A stretch of 44,268 nt of DNA from the NCBI GenBank assembly GCA_016789705.1, contig JAEUQR010000110.1, forward strand, positions 1 to 44,268, in the 5' to 3' direction. Positions 16,918-25,089 of the stretch are shown here, piece after piece (within the stretch, counting starts at the first letter, position 1; each line of letters opens with the position of its first letter). Under the pieces are notes generated by a model. It did not search any database. It was not told where the DNA came from and saw only the letters and a list, made by a program, of their open reading frames with translations. Source of the DNA: Acidobacteriota bacterium. Its GTDB lineage: Bacteria > Acidobacteriota > Vicinamibacteria > Vicinamibacterales > UBA2999. The position numbers were made by a program, and so were the translations under genes.

Positions 16918-16964
16918 GGACATGCGGCGGGCGGCGGGCGCAGCCGCACCGCCGCCGCATGTCC
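16918..16964. terminator. Long hairpin between convergent DUF418 and DUF2911 genes
   Basis: GGACATGCGGCGG (16918-16930) is perfectly complementary to CCGCCGCATGTCC (16952-16964), giving a 13-bp stem with a 21-nt loop that can itself pair partly. It lies 13 nt after the DUF418 stop and 15 nt from the DUF2911 stop, so it could serve both transcripts. No U-tract is present on either strand. Confidence 0.6.
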
Positions 16965-16979
16965 TGGGCAGGGCGAGTC

Positions 16980-17618
16980 TTACATCAACGTGAACGGCAC
17001 CACGGCCATCGTCGTGTCCCACATGATGGCCAGCTTGCCGCCCTTGTCGGTGATGTCCACGAAGCTCCAGGTGAGCTGGTCGACACTGCTCGGCAGGGTC
17101 GACAGCGTCATCGGCGCCCGCACCACGTCCTTGTCGGCCGTGTAGCCATACGCGCCCCAGAGGGCCGCCTTGTTCTTCGGATCGAACGTCGTCTGAATCG
17201 CCCACGACGACAGCACGAAGGTCCAGTTGTTCTCCTTCGCATCGATGTAAACGGTGTATTCACCGGGCTGGATGTGCGTGTTGCCGATCATGATGGCGAC
17301 GTCGGTCTTGAGGCGCGTGGCCACGTTGGCGCCTGCCCGCCAGATCGGTGCGCCGGCCAGGATCGCCTTGCCGTAATCGGCGCCGCTGCCGAAGATGCTC
17401 GAGCGGCCGCGCAGGTGAGGACGGCCGTACGTGATGTCCATCCACTTGCCACCCTGATACGTGGTGGTCTTGTCGGTCTTCACCCACGTGCCGCCCACCT
17501 CGGCGCTGGCGGTGCCGACACCGCTGGCCGGGCGCGCCGGTGGCTGCTGGGCGGAAAGCGACACCGTCGCGGCAAGCGCGACCGCGGCGAGAAGAGCGAA
17601 CGTGCGAACTCGGGTCAT
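16980..17618 (-). CDS. DUF2911-domain secreted protein
   Basis: A 212-residue exported protein. The ATG at 17618 has AGGAGA close upstream and begins a signal peptide (MTRVRTFALLAAVALAATVSLSAQQ); the longer frame to 17690 is not supported. The DUF2911 region follows: WMDITYGRPHLRGRSSIFG, GAPIWRAGANVATRLKTDVA, QPGEYTVYIDAKENNWTFVLS and a C-terminal LTWSFVDITDKGGKLAIMWD. DUF2911 proteins occur widely in Bacteroidota and Acidobacteriota and have no assigned biochemical role; a beta-sandwich fold is likely. It is divergent from the substrate-binding protein gene and has its own leadered start, unlike several neighbours. Confidence 0.88.
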   Translation of the reverse strand: MTRVRTFALLAAVALAATVSLSAQQPPARPASGVGTASAEVGGTWVKTDKTTTYQGGKWMDITYGRPHLRGRSSIFGSGADYGKAILAGAPIWRAGANVATRLKTDVAIMIGNTHIQPGEYTVYIDAKENNWTFVLSSWAIQTTFDPKNKAALWGAYGYTADKDVVRAPMTLSTLPSSVDQLTWSFVDITDKGGKLAIMWDTTMAVVPFTLM

Positions 17619-17834
17619 CGGATCTCCTGAGATAGTGGGTGAGCTAGAGATGTGACCACCGGCTGCCGTTGTCGTCAACGCCGCGCCCACCGAACGGCCG
17701 TTTGGCGGCCGCCGTCAGTCGCGGCGAACGGCTGGGTGGTCGACCAAGGGGCCGTCCGGATCGGATGCGGTCACCTGCGCTGCCGGCCAGCGCAGGATGC
17801 GGTGCCCAGGCATCGCGACCCCGGAAGGACGTTG
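17619..17834. other. Structured leader region before substrate-binding protein 1
   Basis: This 216-bp divergent interval holds a palindrome TGGTCGACCA (17737-17746) and a perfect 9-bp hairpin CCTGCGCTG/CAGCGCAGG (17774-17782 with 17788-17796). The hairpin is flanked by direct repeats GGATGCGGT (17763-17771, 17795-17803). CGTCC at 17753-17757 could pair with GGACG in the Shine-Dalgarno region (17827-17831). It looks like a regulatory leader but matches no riboswitch consensus I can recognise. Confidence 0.45.
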
Positions 17835-17840
17835 ATGCTC
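17823..17840 (+). repeat. 18-nt initiation block, copy 1
   Basis: GGAAGGACGTTGATGCTC: a Shine-Dalgarno, 5-nt spacer, ATG and CTC codon. It is identical to the minus-strand block at 23795-23812 upstream of receptor A. Confidence 0.8.
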
Positions 17841-19211
17841 ACCGCTGTCTTCGTCACCGTCGACGGGTCGATAACGACCACTCGTCGGGGCGAGCTCGAC
17901 ATTTGGCGCGGCGACACACATCGTCCCTCCGTGGTCAGTGTCTACGGCGGATGGACCCTCGGCGCGCCGGCGACGTCCGCGGGCCACCGCGCGGTGGCCG
18001 CGCTGGCCGCGGGCCTCGTGGCTGTCGCGACCAGCGCGTGCCGGCAGGTGGATGCCGTGGCGCCCATCACGTGGCCGGCGCGCGCCACCCACCTGCCGCT
18101 CGTGTCGAACCTGACAGACCACTGCCCCGATGTGTTCGAGGCGGGTGCGGACTACTTTCCTCAGAAGGCGGTCATCCGCCACGCCGGCGCGTTCACCGTC
18201 ACCTACCACGGCCACTACAAGGTGGTCGAGATCGCACCTCATATCGGCGAAGGCGAGACCACACGTTTTGTGCTGGTGCAGTGCGGCACGCCCGTGCCAC
18301 ACGACGTCGCCGACGCGCATGTGGTCACCGTGCCGATTGCCCGGGCCGTGCTCGCCAAGACCGAGCTGGCCGAAGCGCTGGATGCACTCCAGGTCGTGGA
18401 CCGCCTGGTGGGCGTGGCCTCGATCCTCCCGATTGCGACGAAGTCGATTCTCGAACGCCACCGCCAGGGCCTGGTGCAAGAGGTTGGCAGCGGCACACAT
18501 TCGAGCATCGAGCTCGCGATGGGCGTGGCCCCCGACGTCGTCTTCACGTTCTACTCGGCGTTTGCCGACGCCAACATGCATCCGAAGCTGCTCGACGTCG
18601 GCATCGCCGGCGTGCCCGTGGCCGACCATTTCGAAGCCACGCCGCTCGGACGGGCGGAATGGGTGAAGCTGCTGGCCCACTTCTTCAATGCCGAAGGCAC
18701 CGCCAACACGATGTTCGATGCGGTGGAAGCGCGGTACACCGCCCTGCGGGCCCGCGCCGCCGGTGTCGCGCACCGTCCGGCCGTGATGCTGGGCTGGCCG
18801 AACACCCGCATTGAATGGGCGCTCAATGGCGGCCGAAACTTCGCCGCGCGCCTCGTCGCCGATGCCGGCGGGCGCTACGTGTGGGACTCGGATTCGCGGC
18901 GCAGCCTCGACCTGGCACCGTTCGAACGCGTCTTCGATCTGGGCGGCACGACCGACGTGTGGCTGGGCCGGTCCCTCGGCACGGCCTCGCGCGAGCGGCT
19001 GCTGTCGTGGTCGCCACAGCTGGCCCGGTTCGGCCCGGTGGCGCGCGGCGCGATCTGGACCGACGACAAGGGGCGGCTGCCTTCCGGCGCGACCCCGATC
19101 GGCGTCGAAGCCTTCGGCCGGCCGGACCTGCTGCTGGCCGACATGATCGCGATTCTCCACCCGGCGCTGATGCCAGGACATGAGTTGCGCTACCACGAGC
19201 GTGTGCAATGA
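17835..19211 (+). CDS. FecB/BtuF-type ABC substrate-binding protein 1 (metal-chelate uptake)
   Basis: A periplasmic binding lipoprotein of the iron-chelate/cobalamin class, 458 residues from the ATG at 17835. That ATG has a GGAAGGA site, but the signal sequence lies well inside: AVAALAAGLVAVATSAC with lipobox Cys69. The first 50 residues are therefore either an odd extension or a fused leader frame, and a GTG at 17931 is an alternative start. The mature domain has DYFPQKAVIRHAGAFTVTYHGHYKVVEI, the mid-helix EWVKLLAHFFNAEG and the C-terminal LADMIAILHPALMPGHEL, all typical of this group. The permease 1 ATG overlaps its stop (ATGA). The chelate could be a siderophore, haem or cobalamin; sequence does not decide. 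Confidence 0.88.
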   Translation: MLTAVFVTVDGSITTTRRGELDIWRGDTHRPSVVSVYGGWTLGAPATSAGHRAVAALAAGLVAVATSACRQVDAVAPITWPARATHLPLVSNLTDHCPDVFEAGADYFPQKAVIRHAGAFTVTYHGHYKVVEIAPHIGEGETTRFVLVQCGTPVPHDVADAHVVTVPIARAVLAKTELAEALDALQVVDRLVGVASILPIATKSILERHRQGLVQEVGSGTHSSIELAMGVAPDVVFTFYSAFADANMHPKLLDVGIAGVPVADHFEATPLGRAEWVKLLAHFFNAEGTANTMFDAVEARYTALRARAAGVAHRPAVMLGWPNTRIEWALNGGRNFAARLVADAGGRYVWDSDSRRSLDLAPFERVFDLGGTTDVWLGRSLGTASRERLLSWSPQLARFGPVARGAIWTDDKGRLPSGATPIGVEAFGRPDLLLADMIAILHPALMPGHELRYHERVQ

Positions 19212-20275
19212 CGCCCACCCGCAGCACCACCTCCCGCCGGCGCCGAGCTGTCTCGTGGTTCGTTATGGCGGCGCTCGCCATGCTCGCCGCCTTCCTGCTC
19301 GAACTCGCCCTCGGTCCGGTGCGGATTCCGGTTTCGCGTGTCGTCGGGCTGCTCATCGGCACGACGACGAGTCCAGACACCTGGCACGACATCGTGCTGG
19401 CGTTCCGGCTGCCGCGGGCGCTGAACGCGCTCGTCTCGGGCGCGGCCCTCGGCGCCAGCGGCCTGCTGCTGCAGACGCTCTTTCGCAATCCACTGGCCGA
19501 CCCGTTCGTGCTCGGCATCATGCATGGCGCCAGGCTCGGCGTGGCCGTGCTCGTCGTGGTCATGGGCGTGGCCGCGAGCGCCCTCACCTCGCGGCTCGGT
19601 GATGCCGGCGTGCTTGCGACGTCACTTGCGGCCGGTGCCGGCGCACTTGGCGTGCTGCTCGTCATGCTGGCGCTGGCGCGGCGCGTGAACACGGTGACGC
19701 TGCTCATCTCCGGGCTGCTCATCGGCTATGTGTGCATGGGGCTCATCTCCGTGCTGCTGCACTTCGTGGATGAGGTGCAGGCACGGGCCTTCGAACAATG
19801 GGAAAACGGCAGCTTCGACGGCGTGACGCGTCTGCAGCTGCTGTGGCTCACACCGATGACCGTGGCCGGCCTCACGATGCTGATGGCCCTGTCGAAGGCC
19901 CTGAACGGCCTGCTGCTCGGCGAACAGTACGCCGGCTCGCTCGGCGTCCACGTGGGGCGCACCAAGGCGCTGGCGTTCGGGGCACTGGCCCTGCTCGTCG
20001 GGCCCGTCACGGCGTTTTCCGGCCCGGTGCCGTTCCTCGGCCTGGTGGCCGCGCACGTGGCCCGCGGCGGGCTGGCCACGGCCGACCACCGTCTGCTGCT
20101 GCCGGCGAGCGCGCTGGCAGGCGCCGTGCTGGGCCTCGCCGCCGACGTGGTCGTGCATCTGCCGTGGAATCGGCACTTCCTGCATCTCGATGCGGTCATC
20201 GGGATCATCGGCGCTCCTGTCGCCCTGTGGGTGCTGCTCCGCCCCTCGTCGCGACACCTGCGCAGCACGCTCTGA
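19208..20275 (+). CDS. FecCD-family ABC permease 1
   Basis: A 355-residue inner-membrane permease with about nine or ten transmembrane helices. FecCD landmarks are FRLPR (66-70), LLLQTLFRNPLADPFVLGI (86-104), GYVCMGLISVLLHF, LLGEQYAGSLGVHVGR and the C-terminal HFLHLDAVIGIIGAPVALWVLL. In many FecCD proteins the last motif reads ELPVG or LPLNA instead. The ATG at 19208 overlaps the binding-protein stop by four bases (ATGA), so translation is coupled; the ATPase starts 9 bp downstream. The three genes form a complete ABC importer for a metal chelate. It is paralogous to permease 2 at 24031, with which it shares the whole C-terminal pattern. FecCD permeases normally work as dimers, here either homodimers or a mix of the two. 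Confidence 0.92.
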   Translation: MTPTRSTTSRRRRAVSWFVMAALAMLAAFLLELALGPVRIPVSRVVGLLIGTTTSPDTWHDIVLAFRLPRALNALVSGAALGASGLLLQTLFRNPLADPFVLGIMHGARLGVAVLVVVMGVAASALTSRLGDAGVLATSLAAGAGALGVLLVMLALARRVNTVTLLISGLLIGYVCMGLISVLLHFVDEVQARAFEQWENGSFDGVTRLQLLWLTPMTVAGLTMLMALSKALNGLLLGEQYAGSLGVHVGRTKALAFGALALLVGPVTAFSGPVPFLGLVAAHVARGGLATADHRLLLPASALAGAVLGLAADVVVHLPWNRHFLHLDAVIGIIGAPVALWVLLRPSSRHLRSTL

Positions 20276-20284
20276 GTCACACGC

Positions 20285-21319
20285 ATGCAGACACACGTTC
20301 TCGCGCTCGAACATCTGGGGGCCGGCTACGCGGTGCCACGACAGCCGGCACGACGCGTCGTCGGTCCCGTGGACCTAACGCTCCGGGCCGGCGAACTCGC
20401 CTGCCTGCTGGGCCCGAATGGCGCCGGCAAGTCCACGCTGCTGCGCACGCTGGCCGGCATGCAGGCGCCGATTGAAGGGATGGTGCGCCTGCGTGGCGAG
20501 AACGTGCACACCCTGGCCCCGCGCGATCTCGCACGCCAGTTGAGCGTGGTGCTCACGGAAAGGGTCACCGCCGGCCTGCTCACGGTGTACGAGCTGGTGG
20601 CTCTAGGTCGCCATCCCTACACCGACTGGACGGGCCGCCTGCGCGACACGGACCACGCCATCGTCGAACGGGCGCTGCGCAGTGTGGGCGCAGACACGCT
20701 GGCGCATCGCCTCGTGGCGGAGCTCAGCGACGGCGAGCGGCAGAAGTGCATGGTGGCGCGGGCGCTCGCGCAGGAGCCGTCGGTGATGATCCTCGACGAG
20801 ATCACCGCGTTCCTCGATCTGCCGCGCCGGGTCGAGGTGATGCGCACGCTGGCGCGTCTCGCGCACGAGCATGCGTGCGCGATCCTGTTGTCCACACACG
20901 ACCTCGAACTGGCGCTGCATACCGCCGATACGCTCTGGGTGTTGCACGAGGGCCGGATCCTGGCCGGGCCGCCAGAAGCGCTCGTACTGGATGGCACGTT
21001 CGAAGCCGCCTTCGCCGCCGATGGCCTGGAGTTCGACCGCCACCGCGGCGCGTTCCGCAGCCGGCAGCGTGGCCACGGGCAGGTGACGGTGTTCGGTGAC
21101 GGGCTCGAAGCCCGCTGGACGCGCAGCGCGATGGAGCGCCTTGGCTTCGAACTGGCGCCCGATGCCGAGCACCGCGTCACGGTGATGGTGACAGGGTCTG
21201 GCACGGCGTGGCAGCTCGGCGGCCGCTTCGGGTTGGCGCAGTTCACGTCACTCGACGCCTGCCTCTCGGCGCTTCAACGGCCGGCCGCGCCTCCAGACGA
21301 CGCGAGCAGTCTCCTCTGA
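20285..21319 (+). CDS. FecE/BtuD-type ABC transporter ATP-binding protein
   Basis: A 344-residue ATPase for metal-chelate import. It has Walker A GPNGAGKST (43-51), LTVYELVALGRHPYT (99-112, typical of iron-chelate ATPases), signature LSDGE (147-151, Asp instead of the usual second Gly), Walker B VMILDE (167-172) and the switch His205 in STHD. LDEIT replaces the more common LDEPT. After about residue 255 a C-terminal extension of roughly 80 residues goes beyond the standard NBD; its role is unknown. The gene starts 9 bp after permease 1. It is the only ATPase near the two FecCD permeases of this island, so it may power both. It converges on receptor A with 54 bp between stops. Confidence 0.93.
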   Translation: MQTHVLALEHLGAGYAVPRQPARRVVGPVDLTLRAGELACLLGPNGAGKSTLLRTLAGMQAPIEGMVRLRGENVHTLAPRDLARQLSVVLTERVTAGLLTVYELVALGRHPYTDWTGRLRDTDHAIVERALRSVGADTLAHRLVAELSDGERQKCMVARALAQEPSVMILDEITAFLDLPRRVEVMRTLARLAHEHACAILLSTHDLELALHTADTLWVLHEGRILAGPPEALVLDGTFEAAFAADGLEFDRHRGAFRSRQRGHGQVTVFGDGLEARWTRSAMERLGFELAPDAEHRVTVMVTGSGTAWQLGGRFGLAQFTSLDACLSALQRPAAPPDDASSLL

Positions 21320-21373
21320 TGCGCAGACCGGGCAGCGCGTCACCGAGCGCCGCACGGTCCGTGACACCGGTGC

Positions 21374-23695
21374 TCACCGCAACACGGTCTTCGCCGTCAG
21401 CACGACCCGGCGCGTGTCCCACGGGATGATCCCGGTGCTGCCAAAGGCACCGCGCATCGGCCGGCGCTGGTCGAAGAGGTTGACGACGTTGAGCTGCACG
21501 CCGAGACGACCGCGCTCCCAAAAAAGCGCCGCATCGGTGATCCAGCTGCTGGGAATCGTCAGACTATTGGCCAGGTTCGCCTGCTGCTCCCCTTGGCCGG
21601 TCACGCCACCGGCGACCGCCACAGTGCCGAACGCGCGAGGTGGCAACGCGTACTTCGCCCACAGGCGACCGGTATGCCTGGGCACGTTCATCAGCTGATT
21701 GCCGACCCGAATCGCCGTATCCCTCGTGACTGCTCCATCGATGAACGCGTAGCCCGCCAGCAGCCCGAGGCCCGAGGTTGCCTGCCAGGTGGCATCCAGC
21801 TCGAGGCCGCGTGCACGCTGCTCCCCGGTCTGCAGCTGCAAGCCGACGTTCACGGGATCGGCCACGAGCCCGCCCGTCTGCGTCAGATGGAACACCGATG
21901 AGGTGAGCGACACGGCGCCGGCCAGTTCGACCTTGACTCCACCTTCCCACTGGCGACCTTGCTGGGCACGAAACGGGCGCCCCGACTGATTGGCTGTGCC
22001 GTCGGCCACCCCAACGAGCCCTTCGCCGTACGATCCGAAGACCGCCACCGCCGGCACGGGCCGAAACGACACGCCGACGCGGGGGCTGAACGCGTCATCC
22101 ACACGGTCGGCCTCCCGCGACTCGACCACGAACTCTCGCGCCTTCTCGATGCGGTCATAGCGCACACCGACCGTGGCGTCGAGCCTGGGCGACAACGCGA
22201 CCTGGTCCTGCACGTAGGCAGCCGTGCCCCCGATCCGGTCGATCGTGTGATCGAGCAGGAACACGCCAGTCACCGGTAGGTCGTAGACCGGCGCCGCGAT
22301 GTTGAGCGGGGCGATGCCGCCACTGAAGAACTGCGAGTCGTACTCGAAGGCCGCCCAGTCGACACCCGCCACGAGCGTGTGCTGGATCGCGCCAGTCCGG
22401 AACGTGCCGGTGGTCCAGGCGTCGAGCGCCACCTCGCGCTCGGTTTCGTCGAAGCGGGTGAAGCGGCGGGTCAGAGTGCGGTTGTCGGCCTGCAGCGCCC
22501 GTGGTCCCACGGAGGGCATGTCGAGTGTGTTAGCCGTGAGCCGCGCGGCCGCCACGAGCGACCACGTGGTCGAGAGGCGGTGCGTCATGCGAGCCGTGCT
22601 CTGCCACCCCGTGTTGACGGTGGCGCCCGCCGACGGCTCGCCGATGAACAGGTTGTAGGGGGTCGAGAAGTCGTTGACGCCGACCACAGTGCCGTAGGCG
22701 GGCAAGGCCACGAAGCGCACGCCCTCGCGCCGCCGATAGTCGGTCTTGAAGAGCACGGTCGTCGAGCGCCCGAGGTCGAACTCGACGGACGGCGCGATCT
22801 GAAAACGTTCGACGGAAACGAAGTCGATCGGGGTGTCGCGGTTCTCGAAGTCGAGCACGGCGCGCGCCCGCACCGTGCCGGATCCGTTCACCGCGCCGGT
22901 CACATCAATCGTCGGCTGCACGAGCCCCCACGAGCCGGTGGAGAACGACACGCGGGCCTGGCGCTCGCGTTCGGGCGACTTGGTGACGACGTTCACGGTG
23001 CCGCCGAGACCACCGCGGCCGTAGATGGCGGCGGCCGGCCCCTTCGCGACGTCGATACGTTCGATGTGCGCCACCGCATCGGGCTGATCGTTCAGGCCGT
23101 ACGTGTTGCGCAATCCATCGACGGCGATATCGAGCGTGTTGAAGCCGCGGATGCTGAACGAGCGGAACACCTCGGCGCTGTTGCGGAGGGACGAAAAGCC
23201 GCTGACGTTCCGCAGGGCGTCGCTGAGAATGAGTGGACGCTGGTCGGCGATGACCTGGGCGGTCACTACCTGAATCGGCTGCGGCACCCGCAGAATCGGA
23301 GTCTGCACGCGGCTCCCCGTGTCGGTCCCGGTCACCCGATAGTCCCGTCCCACGACGACCGATGTGTCGGTGAAGCCGGCCACGTCGAGGGTGACCTCGA
23401 TTTCATTCGTGCCGGCTGCGTCGACCGTCAGCGACACCTGCCGGGACGCGAACCCGGGTGCGGAGACGACGACCGTGCGCGGCCCCACCGGCAGCGCCAG
23501 TACGAAACGGCCGTCGGCGCCACTGACCGTGGACACGGCACCAGACGCGATACTCGCGCCGGCCACTGCCGCGCCGGTGGCGTCGCGAACGATGCCGGAC
23601 AGGGTCGGGGTGGTCGGCTGCGCAGCGTGCGACGGCACAACGTGAACGACCGACGACAAGAGCGTGAACAGCGTGGGGAGTGTGCGAGTGAACAC
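21374..23695 (-). CDS. TonB-dependent siderophore receptor A
   Basis: A 773-residue outer-membrane receptor. The GTG at 23695 is preferred: it has ACGGAGG 4 nt before it and begins a signal peptide (VFTRTLPTLFTLLSSVVHVVPSHA). The frame stays open upstream to 23932, including an ATG at 23800 with its own GGAAGGA site. A CarboxypepD_reg-like domain (LSGIVRDATGAAVAGASI) is followed by a plug with FRSFSIRGFNTLDIAVDGLRN and RIDVAKGPAAAIYGRGGLGG, then a siderophore-type barrel. It sits inside the ABC uptake island in opposite orientation, and is the likely outer-membrane partner of one or both importers. The leader region has a palindrome and a hairpin (separate entries). Ligand unknown. Confidence 0.9.
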   Translation of the reverse strand: MFTRTLPTLFTLLSSVVHVVPSHAAQPTTPTLSGIVRDATGAAVAGASIASGAVSTVSGADGRFVLALPVGPRTVVVSAPGFASRQVSLTVDAAGTNEIEVTLDVAGFTDTSVVVGRDYRVTGTDTGSRVQTPILRVPQPIQVVTAQVIADQRPLILSDALRNVSGFSSLRNSAEVFRSFSIRGFNTLDIAVDGLRNTYGLNDQPDAVAHIERIDVAKGPAAAIYGRGGLGGTVNVVTKSPERERQARVSFSTGSWGLVQPTIDVTGAVNGSGTVRARAVLDFENRDTPIDFVSVERFQIAPSVEFDLGRSTTVLFKTDYRRREGVRFVALPAYGTVVGVNDFSTPYNLFIGEPSAGATVNTGWQSTARMTHRLSTTWSLVAAARLTANTLDMPSVGPRALQADNRTLTRRFTRFDETEREVALDAWTTGTFRTGAIQHTLVAGVDWAAFEYDSQFFSGGIAPLNIAAPVYDLPVTGVFLLDHTIDRIGGTAAYVQDQVALSPRLDATVGVRYDRIEKAREFVVESREADRVDDAFSPRVGVSFRPVPAVAVFGSYGEGLVGVADGTANQSGRPFRAQQGRQWEGGVKVELAGAVSLTSSVFHLTQTGGLVADPVNVGLQLQTGEQRARGLELDATWQATSGLGLLAGYAFIDGAVTRDTAIRVGNQLMNVPRHTGRLWAKYALPPRAFGTVAVAGGVTGQGEQQANLANSLTIPSSWITDAALFWERGRLGVQLNVVNLFDQRRPMRGAFGSTGIIPWDTRRVVLTAKTVLR

Positions 23696-23710
23696 AGGGC
23701 CTCCGTAGTG

Positions 23711-23742
23711 GGCGACGAGCGTGACAGGACGCTCGTTGCGCC
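23711..23742 (-). promoter_or_regulatory. Leader hairpin just upstream of the receptor A ribosome site
   Basis: On the transcript strand ACGAGCG pairs with CGCTCGT around an 8-nt loop. GGCG/CGCC extends the stem after a 2-nt bulge, about 11 bp in all. It ends a few bases before ACGGAGG. The loop holds CGTCC, complementary to GGACG in the upstream initiation block. Confidence 0.4.
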
Positions 23743-23794
23743 GCACGTTCTGTTCGATGGATGGACGAGTGAGGCTGGCGAACGGGGCGCGGGC

Positions 23795-23812
23795 GAGCAT
23801 CAACGTCCTTCC
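23795..23812 (-). repeat. 18-nt initiation block, copy 2
   Basis: On the minus strand this reads GGAAGGACGTTGATGCTC, identical to 17823-17840. The ATG (23798-23800) is in frame with receptor A, 35 codons before its GTG. Confidence 0.8.
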
Positions 23813-23831
23813 AAGTCGTGTCACGTCTTGG
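23811..23831. promoter_or_regulatory. 21-bp palindrome, candidate operator for receptor A
   Basis: The sequence is CCAAGtCGTG, a central T, then CACGtCTTGG. The 10-base arms are symmetric except for one mismatched pair (lower case). It overlaps the start of the GGAAGGA initiation block, a position where a bound repressor could block expression. Confidence 0.45.
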
Positions 23832-24017
23832 TGTGCTTGGGTCGGACCACGTGCGGCCATGATCGAACGACCACTGGCACCTAGTCTTTCGGCCATGGCC
23901 GCTCCGCGCGCGGTGGTCTCGTACGGTGGCACGCCACCCGGCGCGGCGAACTGACCATCGGCCTCACCGAAACGACCGTCGGCGCGGTTCGCATCGACCG
24001 CCGGCCGTGCCTCCCGG
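23832..24017. other. Intergenic remainder between receptor A and permease 2
   Basis: The full gap between the two starts (23696-24030) is 335 bp. The part near receptor A carries the leader elements listed separately. In 23832-24017 I see no further gene, riboswitch consensus or convincing promoter, although the receptor A frame stays open up to 23932. Confidence 0.5.
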
Positions 24018-24023
24018 TAGCCT
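24018..24023 (+). promoter_or_regulatory. -10-like TAGCCT, 7 nt before the permease 2 GTG
   Basis: TAGCCT, then GCCGGCC (7 nt), then the GTG at 24031. No Shine-Dalgarno. Same spacing as the other leaderless candidates. Confidence 0.45.
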
Positions 24024-24030
24024 GCCGGCC

Positions 24031-25089
24031 GTGTCCCGCGTCACCTCACTCGCGCCGGTGTCGCAGGCCCCGCGGTGGCTGAGCCTCGCACTTCCCGCGA
24101 CGCTCATCGCACTGCTGGCCGTGTCGCTCACGACGGGTCCTGCACAGCTCGGCTGGCGCGACCTGGCCACCGGGCTGACCGCCGCACCCGAATCGCCGGC
24201 CGGCGTGATCCTGTGGAACCTGCGCCTGCCGCGCATCGTCGCCGCCGTCATTTGCGGCGCCGCCATCGGGCTCGCCGGTCTGCTGATGCAGACACTCTTC
24301 CGAAATCCGCTGGCTGACCCATGGGCCCTCGGCGTCACGGCGGGCGCCCAGCTGGGCGTCGCGATGGCAGCAGCCGGAAGCGCCGTGGTGGGCATGGACC
24401 TGCTCGCGCATCTGGGCGTGATGAGTCAGCTCGGCGTGATCGGTGGCGCGGCCGCCGGGTGCGCCGCCGTGATGACCGTGCTCGCGGTGGTGTCGCGACG
24501 TGTGACGCCGGTGACGCTGCTCGTCCTTGGCCTGATGATCGGCTACCTGTCGCAGGGTCTCGTGAGCCTCATCCTGCACTTCACCACGCGCACCCAGGGG
24601 CGGGTCTTCGATGCCTGGAACGACGGCACGTTCGCCAACGTGACGTGGACACACCTGCGCGTGCTCGGGCCGGTCATCGCGGCCGGCGCCCTCGGGACGT
24701 TGTGGCTGCGCAAGCCGCTCGACGCGCTGCTGCTCGGCGACAACTACGCCGCCTCGCTGGGAATGCCGGTGTCACGCATGCGGCGCGCCGCCCTGGCGGC
24801 GACGCTGCTGCTCGCGGCGCCGGTCACGGCCTACTGCGGGCCTATCGCGTTCCTTGGCCTTATCGCGCCCCATCTCACGCGGGCGCTGACACGGGCGGCG
24901 TCACATCTGGTGACGGTGCCGCTCGTGGCGCTCGTCGGGGCCTGCCTGGCCGTGGCGTCGGACCTCGTGGTGAATCTGCCGTGGGAACGTCACTTCCTGC
25001 ATCTGAACGCCGTCAACGGCCTCGTGGGCGCGCCGCTGGTCATCTGGCTGCTGCTCCGCCACCGCGCACTCCGGCAACTGGAGGGATGA
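24031..25089 (+). CDS. FecCD-family ABC permease 2
   Basis: A 352-residue inner-membrane permease from the GTG at 24031 (TAGCCT 7 nt upstream, no Shine-Dalgarno). It has NLRLPR (63-68), LLMQTLFRNPLADPWALGV (84-102), GYLSQGLVSLILHF, LLGDNYAASLGMPVSR and the C-terminal HFLHLNAVNGLVGAPLVIWLLL. It is clearly paralogous to permease 1. Gene order differs from the first set: here the permease precedes its binding protein, and their stop and start overlap by four bases (ATGA). No ATPase gene accompanies it; the nearest is at 20285. It would carry a metal chelate from the periplasm to the cytoplasm, probably powered by that shared ATPase. Confidence 0.9.
   Translation: MSRVTSLAPVSQAPRWLSLALPATLIALLAVSLTTGPAQLGWRDLATGLTAAPESPAGVILWNLRLPRIVAAVICGAAIGLAGLLMQTLFRNPLADPWALGVTAGAQLGVAMAAAGSAVVGMDLLAHLGVMSQLGVIGGAAAGCAAVMTVLAVVSRRVTPVTLLVLGLMIGYLSQGLVSLILHFTTRTQGRVFDAWNDGTFANVTWTHLRVLGPVIAAGALGTLWLRKPLDALLLGDNYAASLGMPVSRMRRAALAATLLLAAPVTAYCGPIAFLGLIAPHLTRALTRAASHLVTVPLVALVGACLAVASDLVVNLPWERHFLHLNAVNGLVGAPLVIWLLLRHRALRQLEG

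Noticed and set aside
17715-19208. Long minus-strand open frame (497 codons) opposite binding protein 1
   Set aside because: Shadow of a well-supported substrate-binding protein; no family motifs and no ribosome site.
15605-23878. Short repeat AACGACCACT near 15605, 17873 and 23868
   Set aside because: Only ten or eleven bases, in different orientations relative to genes, and common words in GC-rich DNA; no consistent context.
22379-23884. Plus-strand open frame (501 codons) opposite receptor A
   Set aside because: Antisense shadow; the minus strand carries the TonB plug and barrel motifs.
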